33,547 bases of DNA from Acanthaster planci (taxonomy: Eukaryota; Echinodermata; Asteroidea; Valvatida; Acanthasteridae): contig NW_019091420.1 in assembly GCF_001949145.1 (NCBI RefSeq), positions 9,187 through 42,733 of the forward strand, in the 5' to 3' direction. Position 1 is the stretch's first letter, and every line of letters starts with the position of its first letter. This document shows positions 20,273-30,261 of the stretch, in pieces. A model generated the notes under the pieces. The model saw nothing but the letters and a program-made list of their open reading frames with translations, made no database searches and was not told where the DNA came from. The translations under genes and the position numbers were made by a program.

Positions 20273-21786
20273 TTACTTGACTTTGCACCACCTGCTAAAG
20301 CTCTTACAATTGTTGAAAGCCAGTGAGTACTTATAAGTCTCATCCCCAATCTTTGATCTTGCCCTTTTTATGACTTCATCGGGTGGATAACAATCATTTT
20401 CATCATACACAAGCCTGTAAACAGGAGGTCTAAATTCAACAGACTCTTCCACAACACCATTTTGATAAGTGTTATGAACCACCTGCACCTTACCCTTGTC
20501 ACACTCAACGACTATAGCGTGGTGTCTAGGATGTAGCAGGTTACCATAGAAAACAACCTGGTCGCCCGGGTTGAGGTCGTCAGTTTTCAGCACTGCCCTG
20601 TCATCAGTGCCGATAGTTTTGGCCAGAGCCCGACCGATCGGCGATCCTACAAAAGACCCGAGGCACTGACCAAATACTGAACCGACCACACCCCCAACAA
20701 CACCTCCTATGAAAGCCCCCAGGACCGTTCCAAAGCCCGGATTAATCAATGTCCCCACCACTCCACCAACAACAGCCCCAGCTACCCGTCCACCCACACC
20801 GAGTCCAGCGCTGACAACGGCTTCGGTGACACGACCCAGCACGCTAGCCACAAAATCACGCCGTGATATGCCAGCCTTTTCTCGCTTTTTGTAAATCTTT
20901 TTGAGATCGAAAACACAAGCAAGGCCCTCAAAGACGAGGATGATGCCAGCACCTATGGCACCAGTACCTTGCACAAGATCTTTTATTGTATGTACAACTA
21001 CGTTGCCAGCTGCCTCTACCCCTTCCCCCAGAAATACCTTGGCACCTTCCTCGACAAACTCCTCAATAGCGAACTCAGAAACACTCCCTGCAATGTGTAT
21101 TAACGCTTCCTTCATTACCGCTCTGATCTTTTGATACAGCCACACAACCTGGTGGCTCTCTGCATGTCCACTCTTGCAATAGGATGCAAAAGCTTCACAG
21201 TTGTCAGATAACAACTCATAGCCTGTGTCTCCTAATCTAGAGCCGGCTCTGGCTATGACCAACTCGGGGGGGTTAGCCTTAGTTATCTTGGCAGGATAAT
21301 CAATGCGGAACAATTCACCTTGCTCTTCACTTAAATCAAGCCAGTTTTCTGTGATTTGCACCACACCACAATCCGACTTTCTCCAGTGAAAAGCCTTAAC
21401 TTTAATTTCCCTCAGACCGATTTCTGAAATGATCGCATGATGCCAGTAGCCCCGGCAGCGACGCCAGGTAATGTGATCGCCTACTTTCAAGCAATAAAAA
21501 CGAGTTCCGATCTCGGTGCGACTGGCCTTTACCATGAAGGCTGGGTTGTTCTCTGTGGGCACTTTCAGCTGTTTCTTGAGGAGAGCACCTCTGACCTTGA
21601 ATGAAGGACGGGTGTTGTCGGTGTCTGGATGGAACAGAAACCGTTCCTCTAACCACTCCTGGCCGCATTTAGTGCAGCAGATCCCGATCACTCGAGAGTT
21701 ACCATCGTTTCCTTTACTGAAGTAGCGCCGGTACTTCAGAGTTTTGTCATTGGCACAGGAGCATTTCGGGAGTGTCTTTTGTGGAG
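20273..21786 (-). CDS. gene B exon: Cys module, LRAT-like 1, glycine zipper, LRAT-like 2
   Basis: 1514 nt, acceptor ATTTTTCACAG. Cys module: KCSCAND ... GICCTKC. LRAT-like 1: LKVGDHITW, WHHAII, AFHW, DNCEAF. Central part: IILVFEGLACVFDLKK, then a striking run of small residues with repeated GxxxG spacing (for instance AGAVVGGVVGTL, GAFIGGVVGGVVGSVFG). LRAT-like 2: NPGDQVVF, RHHAIVV, VVHN, NNCKSF. It ends RWCKVK. Confidence 0.9.
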
Positions 21787-22745
21787 CTGTGAAAAATGCA
21801 AGAGACATTTAAAACAACATTGTTTCATTTCAGCCTTAAACTCAGTGTTCAAATTGGAAGTAACTGTCTTTTAGAGGAAATGGGAAAATCGATAGGGACT
21901 ATGAAAACTGACACTAATTATAGCTTGGCCACTTCCCTCGACGGAAAGTTAAAAAAAAAAAAGATGGAAAAGTCTCGATCTTACCAAGCTCCCTTGCGAG
22001 GTTATTGAAGCCGATTGCAATCAGAGCTCTGGCTAAGTACTCCACTGGGCTATCGCCACCGAAGTGATGTCTCCAGTTAGCCAACATCTGACCAGCTTGC
22101 TCTCTCGGTGTTTGAAAAGCTGCTCTGATCGTTTCGCACTCTTCAACGCCAAAGGAAAGATGCACTGCCAACTTGGGCCAAGACTCACTGATGCCTCTTG
22201 CTACATTTTTGAGTGACGACGTGTCCAGAATTTCTTCGCCTAGCGTTTGAATAAATCAAGATGAATCATAGCAGTGGCAGAGTTAGCAAAGCGAGGGCAG
22301 GCGTCTAATTTGCTTTTCTTCATCGGCCAAAGGATTTGTTTCTGTTTAAGGAAGACCTTAACTAGAACCATCATAACCAACTTCACATCAGTGTTAATGA
22401 ACGAGGCTTTGTCACATTCATAGCCTGCCGGTAATTCATTGTAATTAGCACACGTCCTCAATTAACGTATGTCTAGATGAACTTGTTACTCACCGAGATC
22501 CTGAAGCAGAGTGAACAATCCCCCGGCACGGAGAGCACCTTTCAGGTCGCCCATCAAGTCTGTCCCAGTGTAATCTGCTCTCCACGCCATAAGCATTTGC
22601 CGAGCCTGCTGGCTGAGTTGGTCCGGGTGGGATGCGATAATGGCTTGGCACGCCCCGTCATCGAAACCCAGATAAGTAGACACAGTCGGCCATGCTTGAC
22701 CGAGCGAGTTGGCCACATTCTCAAGTAACTCATCATCAAAATCGT
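20273..22745 (-). CDS. gene B: Death-Death-Cys module-LRAT-glycine-rich linker-LRAT protein
   Basis: Three exons: 22745-22494, 22239-21985 and 21786-20273, all joined in phase 1 with good donors (GTGAGT, GTAAGA) and acceptors. They encode about 674 residues, and the reading frame is intact to TAA at 20275-20273. The first exon here is entered from an upstream exon that I could not find: an in-frame TAA sits right at its acceptor. The product carries two Death domains, a CxC/CCxxC module, and two LRAT/PLAAT-like domains around a glycine-zipper linker. Known LRAT-family proteins use His-His-Cys to form an acyl-thioester and act as acyltransferases or phospholipases at membranes. Coupling this to Death-domain assembly suggests a regulated membrane-lipid effector, which is inference. 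Confidence 0.88.
21985..22239 (-). CDS. gene B exon: Death domain 2
   Basis: 255 nt, phase 1 to phase 1. It opens GEEILDTSSLKNVARGISES and has WPKLAVHLSFGVEECETI, MLANWRHHFGG and EYLARALIAIGFNNLAREL. It is clearly a Death domain, distinct in sequence from Death 1 and shared with genes A and C. Confidence 0.87.
22494..22745 (-). CDS. gene B exon: Death domain 1
   Basis: 252 nt, phase 1 to phase 1. It contains NSLGQAWPTVSTYLGFDD, then IIASHPDQ, MLMAWRADYTG and a final LKGALRAGGLFTLLQDLG, the helix pattern and Trp residues of a Death domain. It is closely similar to 30261-30004. Confidence 0.85.
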
Positions 22746-25700
22746 CTTAAATTGGCGACCAAAAGAAAAAAACGCGTGGAACAGTCGGCATAACCGTGAT
22801 TCAAATTCCGCTTGCATGTGCATGTCGTTTGTAGTTACATTTTATAACCTTGGAAATTTATATTAAAATACAGCTGTGAAAGTAGCAACAAGAGCAACAC
22901 CTTCAAGTTGAATCGAACATGCCTGTTAACCACATCTTACTCTATGGACCAAGAGTTAAAGGTTAAAAGGAACAAGCAGGATTATGTACTCGGCAATTCT
23001 GTGGGAAATGCCATCCTTTCTTATTTTGTTGTTGACGTTTGGTTGCACTGCACACTCAGGGAGTAAAGGAAGAGAAAACAATACGGCAAACAAAAAAATG
23101 GCAGACCTGACCGCCTCGAAAATTTCAGGGTCTGCCCCTATCTCCCCGTCTACCCCGGGTATATTTTTTTTGTGTTCTCTTTCCAGTTACACGCTTAGTT
23201 GGTTTCCGAACAGCTTGATTCTTACTGGATTCCAGGCAGTGATGGTCGTCTATCAGCGAAGAAATGCCGTTCTATCCTTTGTGCATAGACGATTGTGTAT
23301 TGCATACCAGACAACTCCATGTTCATTTAGTCTATTACACCATAGGAGATAAACTGGTATAGAGATTGCTTTGGCCTTCGGCGCTCGATAACAGAAAAAT
23401 AACCACAAAAATTCTTGAAGATTCTGCAGATCTTACCTTGTCCATCCATTATCCCTGCCTTCACACCCAAGGGATGACCTCGTTCCAAAACACTGACCTA
23501 AAATCCGCGGGTGCATACGTGTTGCAAGTGTTTGTCACGAAGTCTTAGATTCATTTGCCACACTGTACATAATCTGGATTCAACATACTACAGTACGCAC
23601 ACTCTTTCAAAAAAGGCCAAAGTCCGACTTCCAACTTCGCTATCAGTAATAAGCAGTGGATCAGACAACGAGCCGCGTAAACGATCCGAAAAAACTCCAA
23701 ACTATTTAATTATTCTGAGGCTTGAAATTTCCGATGCAACAAAGACGTTAAACAAGATCACACTGATATAAGGAACAATAAACAGGTACGGTTTAATGAG
23801 AATGTTAGTCTTAGCATGTAAAGAAAACAGTAACAAAGAAAACATTGATTGGAACTAGTTTACAATGGTAAGGAATATGTCATATAAACGAACTGTTCGG
23901 GCGAAGCAGAGCCTGGCAAGGCACTACAGTAAAGCATGTTGGACTCCACAGACGGGGGAAAACAGTGCAGTCCTTGACGGTGCAGCAACAAGCTGCCGGG
24001 GGACGAAGACCACGTCCAATAAGAATGACGGGCTCGAGACGAAACGGCCTCGGCGCGGTGACCGTCGAAAATACGGGAACTGGATGATCCCACAAAACTG
24101 GAACTGGGTTCAGTTCACAAACTGTCTCTTCTGGAACAAAATTCAGCTCTGCACTTCACTTGGTCTGAGGAACTTAAACTTTTCTTACAAGTGTCGCTCC
24201 ACAAACAACTCGCCACCACAGGTTAAAATGGTGCAAAAGTCAACGAGTCAAAGACTTTTCACAGCTTGCGTAGGTAGATTGCCTTCCAAAATCTCTCTTG
24301 CAGGGTGTGTGTGTCTCTCTCTCTGTCTCTGTCTTTCCCGGTTTTTACATAAGAAGAAATTACTCTGATTAGGCCTACTTATATTTCTTAAAATGGACGT
24401 TTTAGCATTACTTATATTTAACAAGAAACTTCCAAGACATAACCTGGAAATATCATCAGCTTACATGAAATTTCCCGGACGTACAACGAGAATATTCATG
24501 ACTACTCTTTCACTGCTGCCAGGGTCAAACACGGGTCACACACAGAATTGTGTGTGGCGTACCATTCACAATAATCTGCCACACGTACAGAGAATGTGTG
24601 TGTAAACGTAACAAGGGAGCTTGGTTCTCAAAAAGTAGTCGACTACATCACTGCTGCTACGCGAATGGTATTTTTGGCTGTGTAAGCCAGGAAGCTTAGG
24701 GAGCGATGCTGTGTGTCTGGTCAATCAAGATACCAAATTTTGTGGGTTAGGTCACACTTAGTAACAGGATTTCAATAACCCCAAATCCCCCTCACAACAG
24801 GAGGATTGTTCACCAACCAGCACTGCGAAGTGGATTCAACCACCTCAAAGCAAGATTATTCAATGTTCAGGGTAAAGTGACTACCACAGTAGATAATAAT
24901 ACCTTTCCTATTCAACATTCTTACTTAAGGTTAGTGGATCTTCAATTTAAGCATGTCAATTACATATTTTCAACATATGATTGATAATGGTATGGATAAA
25001 GTCCTTATAGCGGTTAAAAAGTTAAGAGTTTCTTTTCCATACGAGTGCCAATTTATATCCTTGGGTGATATTAATAATCCAGGTGCTGTGTAGCTTAAAT
25101 GGATGCCCTGCGTTTTAATTAAGGAAGCTATGCACTGAGAATGTTAATGCTAAAGATCCATGCAGCTTAATGACTGTATAAATACCGTACCTCATTGAAC
25201 GAACAAAACAGAGCGTACGTGTCAAAAGGAAAGAGAATTGTTCCCATTTTTGTAAATGAACTTTGAATGCAAAACCTGCAAGTCACTCAAACCAAATTTA
25301 GACGTGATAGTGAAAAACAGTATCGAACATATCCAAGGAAATATGAAAAGAAGATTCTTTCTTATGTTAACAGCGAACAGCGTCACAAACCACAACATAT
25401 CTGCGTGCATATCCGAATTTAAAAGTGCACATAGAGTTATGCATAAATTTGTTTATTAAGTGTCATGCTTTTTTCCATTTTTCGCCCTCTCTTTTCCCAC
25501 CTCTGGACAGATTCTATACAAAAGTCCCTCAATCACTTCAATTCCAACAGAAAACAGTTGTATAAATTTTCCTTGTAAATTGATACACGTGACTCTGAAA
25601 ACAGACTCTGATGAAAATCAGTACAATATCATTTGAAAGGCTTAATTATATACAATTTGAAAGGGTTGAAACACTACGTTTATTTACCAATTTCAACCAT

Positions 25701-26228
25701 TCAAAGTTGAACATTATTTTAACAACCATTCAACAGCATGAAGTTTACAGATACTGAAAAGCTATGTCAGCGCCACCAGTAGGGTTAACACCGACAAACA
25801 CAACTTTAAAATGCAATATACCTAACGTCGCCCTACCCGGGCATTTCATATATACGGCCAATCATGCCGGCTTTAAATTTTTTTTGCTGCAAATAATGCC
25901 AAAAGAAGGAACGAGTTCAATATTCAATTGGCAGCGCCCAGGAGACTGGTTATTGTAACACATGCATCTATTGGTAGTAGCAACAGCTGTTAGTAGGTGG
26001 CTAGCCTTCCGAAAAAAAATGTCGGAGAGCCCTATCCCCACAGCTGTGTTCAAATCCCCGCAGGTCGAAAGTGAACCGCGCACAAGCAAGTGGTGTACAT
26101 GTATGTATCGCGCACGTATCATAAAACAACCTCAAGAAATACAACCAAACGCGTAACGAACAGGATACTTAAAAAGACTTTCAAACTCTTAGATGTCTAT
26201 GATAAAACTTGCAATTGTATTATATAGT
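22746..26228. other. spacer between gene C 3' end and gene B, no gene recognised
   Basis: The missing first exon(s) and promoter of gene B should be here. A GC-richer patch at about 23900-24100 is a possible promoter or 5' exon area, but no supported start was found. A (GT)n(CT)n simple repeat lies at about 24304-24342. Everything else looks non-coding. Confidence 0.4.
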
Positions 26229-26233
26229 TTATT
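26228..26233 (-). terminator. AATAAA overlapping the stop codon of gene C
   Basis: The minus strand reads AAATAA followed by AC, so the TAA stop (26231-26229) lies inside an AATAAA hexamer (26233-26228). If used, the 3' untranslated region would be only about 10-30 bases, so a more distal signal may be the real one. Confidence 0.35.
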
Positions 26234-27781
26234 TGACTTTGCACCACCTGCCAAAGCTCTTACAATTATTGAAAGCCAGTGAATACTTGTAAGTCTCATC
26301 CCCAATCTTTGATCTAGCCCTCTTTATGACTTCATCAGGTGGGTAGCAATCCTTTTTGTCATAAACAAGCCTGTACACGGGAGGTCTGAATTCAACTGAT
26401 TCCTCCACAACACCATTTTGGTAGGTGTTATGTACCACTCTGACCATACCCTTACCCTTGTCACACTCAACGACTATAGCGTGGTGTCTGGGATGCAGCA
26501 GGTTGCCATAGAAGACAACCTGATCACCAGGGTTGAGGTCTTCAATGCTCTTTACTGCCCTGTCATCGGTGCCGATGGTGGTGGCAAGTGCACGGCTGAT
26601 CGGCGATCCTAAGTAGGTTCCTAAATACCTGCCAAATGTGGATCCCACAACACCTCCAACAATACTGCCAATGAAGGCCCCAACGACCGTTCCTAACCCT
26701 GGGAATATGAGCGTGCCTGCCCCTGCACCCGCACTGGCTCCAGCCATTTCCCCAGCGATACCTCCCCCAACCGCAAGCCCGGCTCCAAGGACCGCTTCAG
26801 TAACCCGCTGGAAGGTGCTTGCTATGAAATCTTTCCGTGAAACATCACCCTCTTCCCGGGCTTCCCAAATCTTGCTAAGATCAAACACGCACGCGCAGCC
26901 CTCGAAGAAAACGATGAAACCAGCCCCAACGGCATTAGTGCCATTAGCAAGCCTCTCAAACGTTTCGGCGGCACCAACTCTAGCTGCTGCTGCCCCTCCT
27001 TTCTCAAGAAATACTTTTGCACCCTCTTTAAAGTACTCTTTGGCTACGATGAAGCCTGCTTTGGTAAAGCCTTGAACTACGTTAGTCAGTACTTCTCTCA
27101 TGACCGATTTGGTCTTCTCATAAAGCCAGACAACCTGACAACTCTCTGCAAGCCCAATCTTACAGTACGAAGCAAACGCTTCGCAGTTGTCAGAGAAAAA
27201 CCCGTAACCAGTGTCATCCAATCTAGATCTAGCGCGGGCAATCACTAACTCTGGAGTATTAACCTTAGTTATATCGACTGGATAGTCAATACAGAACAAT
27301 TCACCGTCTTCCTCTATCAAATCGAGCCAACTTTCGATGATCCGTATCCCACCACACCTCGACTTGCTCCAATGAATGACCTGAACTCTCGCTGTATTAG
27401 GATCGATATTTGATACGATGGCGTGATGCCAGTGGCCCAACCAGCGATGCCAAGTGATATGATCTCCTACCTTCAGGTAATCGGCTACAAAACGGAAATT
27501 TTCAATTTTCGTGCGACTACCTTTAACCATGAATGCTGGGTTTTGCTCTGTGGGTACCTCAAGTTGTTTCTTCAGGAGGACACCGAAGACTTTGACCGAA
27601 GGGCGGGATTCGTCGGTGTCCGGGTGGAACAGGAACCGTTCGTCCAACCACTCCTGGCTGCAGTTGGTGCAGCAGATGCCAAGCAGTCGCGGATTGCCGT
27701 CATCTCCCTTGCTGAAGTACGATCGGTACTTGAGAGCTTTATCGTTGCCACAAGTGCATTCTGGGAGTGTCTTTTGGGGTG
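26229..27781 (-). CDS. gene C exon: Cys module, LRAT-like 1, glycine zipper, LRAT-like 2
   Basis: 1553 nt, 517 residues counting the split first codon. Cys 9, 11, 37, 38 and 41 form CTC and CCTNC. LRAT-like 1 spans about 100-207, with His 119 (WHHAIV), His 137 (VIHW) and Cys 200 (DNCEAF). A helical segment follows, with a hydrophobic FIVFFEGCACVFDL at about 289-302 and a Gly/Ala-rich zipper at about 333-393. LRAT-like 2 spans about 417-517, with His 433 (RHHAIV), His 451 (VVHN) and Cys 507 (NNCKSF). The GD motif preceding each first His is typical of PLAAT-type domains. Confidence 0.9.
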
Positions 27782-30261
27782 CTGTGAATGTTGGAAAGAG
27801 AAAATTGCTACAGAGACACTGATGATGCAACCTATGGGACTGATAATTTAGATCCTAATCAAGTTGGCAATCGCACGAGAATGTCAACATCCCATTATTT
27901 GGTGAAACTTGTAAACAATTTGTGTTCTCATTTTCACAAATGGAAATCGAACAGTTATGTCGTTGTTGCAGATTTCAGTAAAATCTTTGATCCGATGAAC
28001 TACAGCATCGTTATTCAAGATTTTCTAAACCTGCATGGGCACTCGGCCATCGTTAATCCCTTGGGTGTGCAGCTTCTTAGAGGAGCGCTCACAGTGTGTT
28101 CGCTACAAAATCAGGTTTCTGAATTGGAACAACTTGAATGGTGGCGTACCACGGGAACCCAAGTCTGGCCGAATGGATTTTTTAGCCTAATTCAAGGGAA
28201 CTCTGAGTACGAGTTACAATGGTGGCCAGATCCTCGGTCTCAAGTATGTTGACGATATGACAATTATTTAGAATTCTTGCATTGGTGACAAGGAATCATT
28301 TCAATCAACCGTTAAAAATTGTTGTGATTGGGCTGTCCAAAATGATGTGAAGCTAAACCAAGTTATATGTGCGAACATGGTTGTTTGCGGGAAGGATCTG
28401 CAAGAGGTTATTCCACTGAAGATGTGCTCTTAAGACTTAAAAATTGTCGACGGTGTTAAAATATTAGGTGTTACAATTAGTTCTGGTTTGAAATGGGAAC
28501 TTCATTTTTCCCAAGTTAACCATAAGGTTAGTACAGTAATCAGTTATATATATTTATATATAATAATACAGATTGTCAACAAATCATCGACTGACAGTTG
28601 AATCCTTATTACTCGATGATTTGTTGACAATGTACAAAGGGTGTGTCGGCTCTTTGTTAGTGTATGCCGTGCCTGTTTGAATTACTGGAGTAACTGTCTC
28701 TCAAACTGCTATGTTGGAGAGAGTGCAAAAAAGAGCTGGTTCTGGCAGTTTGTGTTACGACCATGCCCTTCAACAGCGTCACTTGACAAACCTTCAACAA
28801 AGAAGGGAAAACCTCTGCCTTTAATTTGTAATGAACATGTACACACCCCATGTGTGAATGGTTCCCTCAGAAAGTTAAACAGAGGGTGCAAAACTCTCTC
28901 AGAAATTGGAATTGTCTCCCTCAAATCAAGTGCACAACGACTACATACAAAAATAGTGCACTCCCATGTTTTGTCAAGCTTTTAAGTGATTTGTAAGTTT
29001 TTCTTATTTTTACAATTGGTAGAATGGTTTGATGTTTTAATGTTTCAACGAGGCTTTTATTTTGCATGTATTTTGGTATTTTTAGATTTAATACCCAGCT
29101 TTTGTTTAATGACCTGTAAATTACTAAGCTTGAATAGTGTACTTGAATGTAATGGAATCTTATATAATGCATATTTATGAACATGTTCATGCTTTAAACC
29201 AACTTAAATGTTTTATGAAATTGCGCGGTTTTATTATTGGCTGTTAATAAATATTATTTGATTTAATGTACATTTTGTTGCAACGTAGCCCATGACTACA
29301 TTACAATTTACAGCAAACCATGAATCAATAAATCAACACATTGAATAAGCAAGACAAATATCTAAAGAGTGAAAATTTCTCGCAATAAGAATGGACTTTT
29401 TACTTTAAAAACATTAGAGTGGGAATATTCAGTTGGATTTGCAGACGTGGTATATAATATTAGGATTCAAGGGTTTATTTTTCACAGAGAGCCAGACACA
29501 ATTCCGTCAACCAAAGATGCGTCACCAAAAATCTATTTTTTAAATTCAGTTTATCGCAAACAAACTCGACCTCTATTCCATTAGCAAAATGCAGCTCTCA
29601 CCAAGACCCCTGGCGAGATTGTTCTGGTCCATCGTCATCAGAGCCCTGGACAAGTACTCCACTGGGTTATCGCCGGTGAAGTTGCGCCTCCAGTTCGCCA
29701 ACATCTGACCCGCTTGTTCTTTTGGTGTTGAGAATGCTGTCTTGATGGCCTGGCACTCCTCCAAGTTGAAGAGAAGATACAGGGCCAACTTAGGCCATGA
29801 TTTACCCACGCTCTTTGCAATTGTCTGGAGAGTTGCGTCATCCAAAACCTCTCCACCTGTTCTTGTCAGGACAAAACAGAAATTCTTATTGTAAATCAGG
29901 TTTTATTGCGAAAATGCATGATGGGCAAATGCTGAAGTCTCAAAACATGAGAAAACAACAAAACATGAGAAAATGCATCACAGAATAAAATGTTGCTACC
30001 TACCGAGGTCATGAAGCAGCAAGAACAATCCAACCGCTCTGACTGCACCTCTCAGGTCACCAAGCATGTCTGTCCCTGGGTACCTAGCCCTCCAAGTAGT
30101 CAGCATCTTCCGGGCTTGTTGGTCCATGTGACCCGGGTGAGAGGCGATGATGGTCTCGCATTCACGGTCGTTGAAGCCCAGATAGGTAGACACAGTCGGC
30201 CAGGCTTCACCGAGCGATTTGGCCACATATTCAAGCGTGTTATCATCGAAAACCTTTGGAG
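26229..30261 (-). CDS. gene C: Death-Death-Cys module-LRAT-glycine-rich linker-LRAT protein
   Basis: Three exons: 30261-30004, 29856-29602 and 27781-26229, phase 1 throughout, about 689 residues encoded, TAA at 26231-26229. The entry acceptor is strong, with a branch-point-like CTAAC (CTTTCCTGCATTCAG), and an in-frame TAA lies upstream, so a start exon further 5' is required but was not located. Architecture equals gene B. The last intron is 1.8 kb, against about 0.2 kb in B and 0.36 kb in A, because a LINE fragment sits in it. The product is probably cytosolic or membrane-associated (no signal peptide seen) and built like a self-assembling enzyme. Lipid acyltransferase or phospholipase activity is inferred from family motifs only. 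Confidence 0.88.
27845..29268 (+). mobile_element. 5'-truncated, decayed CR1/L2-like LINE retrotransposon
   Basis: Opposite strand to gene C, within its last intron. Reverse-transcriptase hallmarks in order, in shifting frames: NQVGNRTRMSTSHYLV, VVVADFSKIFD, the catalytic-box sequence LKYVDDMTI (near 28235-28262), then ILGVTISSGLKWELHFS and, near the end, AMLERVQKRA and LQQRRENLC. Several stops and frameshifts make it inactive. An AATAAA lies near the 3' end (about 29247). No endonuclease domain is present, so it is truncated at the 5' end. The exact ends are estimates. Confidence 0.8.
28572..28631. repeat. perfect 19-base inverted repeat within the LINE
   Basis: ATTGTCAACAAATCATCGA at 28572-28590 is exactly complementary to 28613-28631, with a 22-base loop. 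Both arms fall in reverse-transcriptase C-terminal coding-like sequence. Confidence 0.9.
29602..29856 (-). CDS. gene C exon: Death domain 2
   Basis: 255 nt, phase 1 to phase 1 (acceptor GACAAGAACAG, donor CTTG|GTGAGA). It contains GEVLDDATLQTIAKSVGKSW, PKLALYLLFNLEECQAI, MLANWRRNFTG and EYLSRALMTMDQNNLARGL. Confidence 0.87.
30004..30261 (-). CDS. gene C exon: Death domain 1
   Basis: 258 nt, phase 1 to phase 1, donor CTCG|GTAGGT. It contains KSLGEAWPTVSTYLGFNDRE, IIASHPGHMDQ, MLTTWRARYPG and LRGAVRAVGLFLLLHDLG. An alternative donor four bases further on would break the phase with Death 2. Confidence 0.85.

Noticed and set aside
23860-24095. Minus-strand open frames as the first exon of gene B
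   Set aside because: No defensible ATG plus phase 1 donor, and no counterpart upstream of gene C.
25990-26085. Possible tRNA gene (GTTCAAATCC resembles a B box)
   Set aside because: No convincing A box at the right distance and no cloverleaf by eye.
26638-27075. Pro/Ala-rich plus-strand open frame
   Set aside because: It is the antisense reading of the glycine-zipper coding sequence of gene C. The same shadow occurs opposite gene B.
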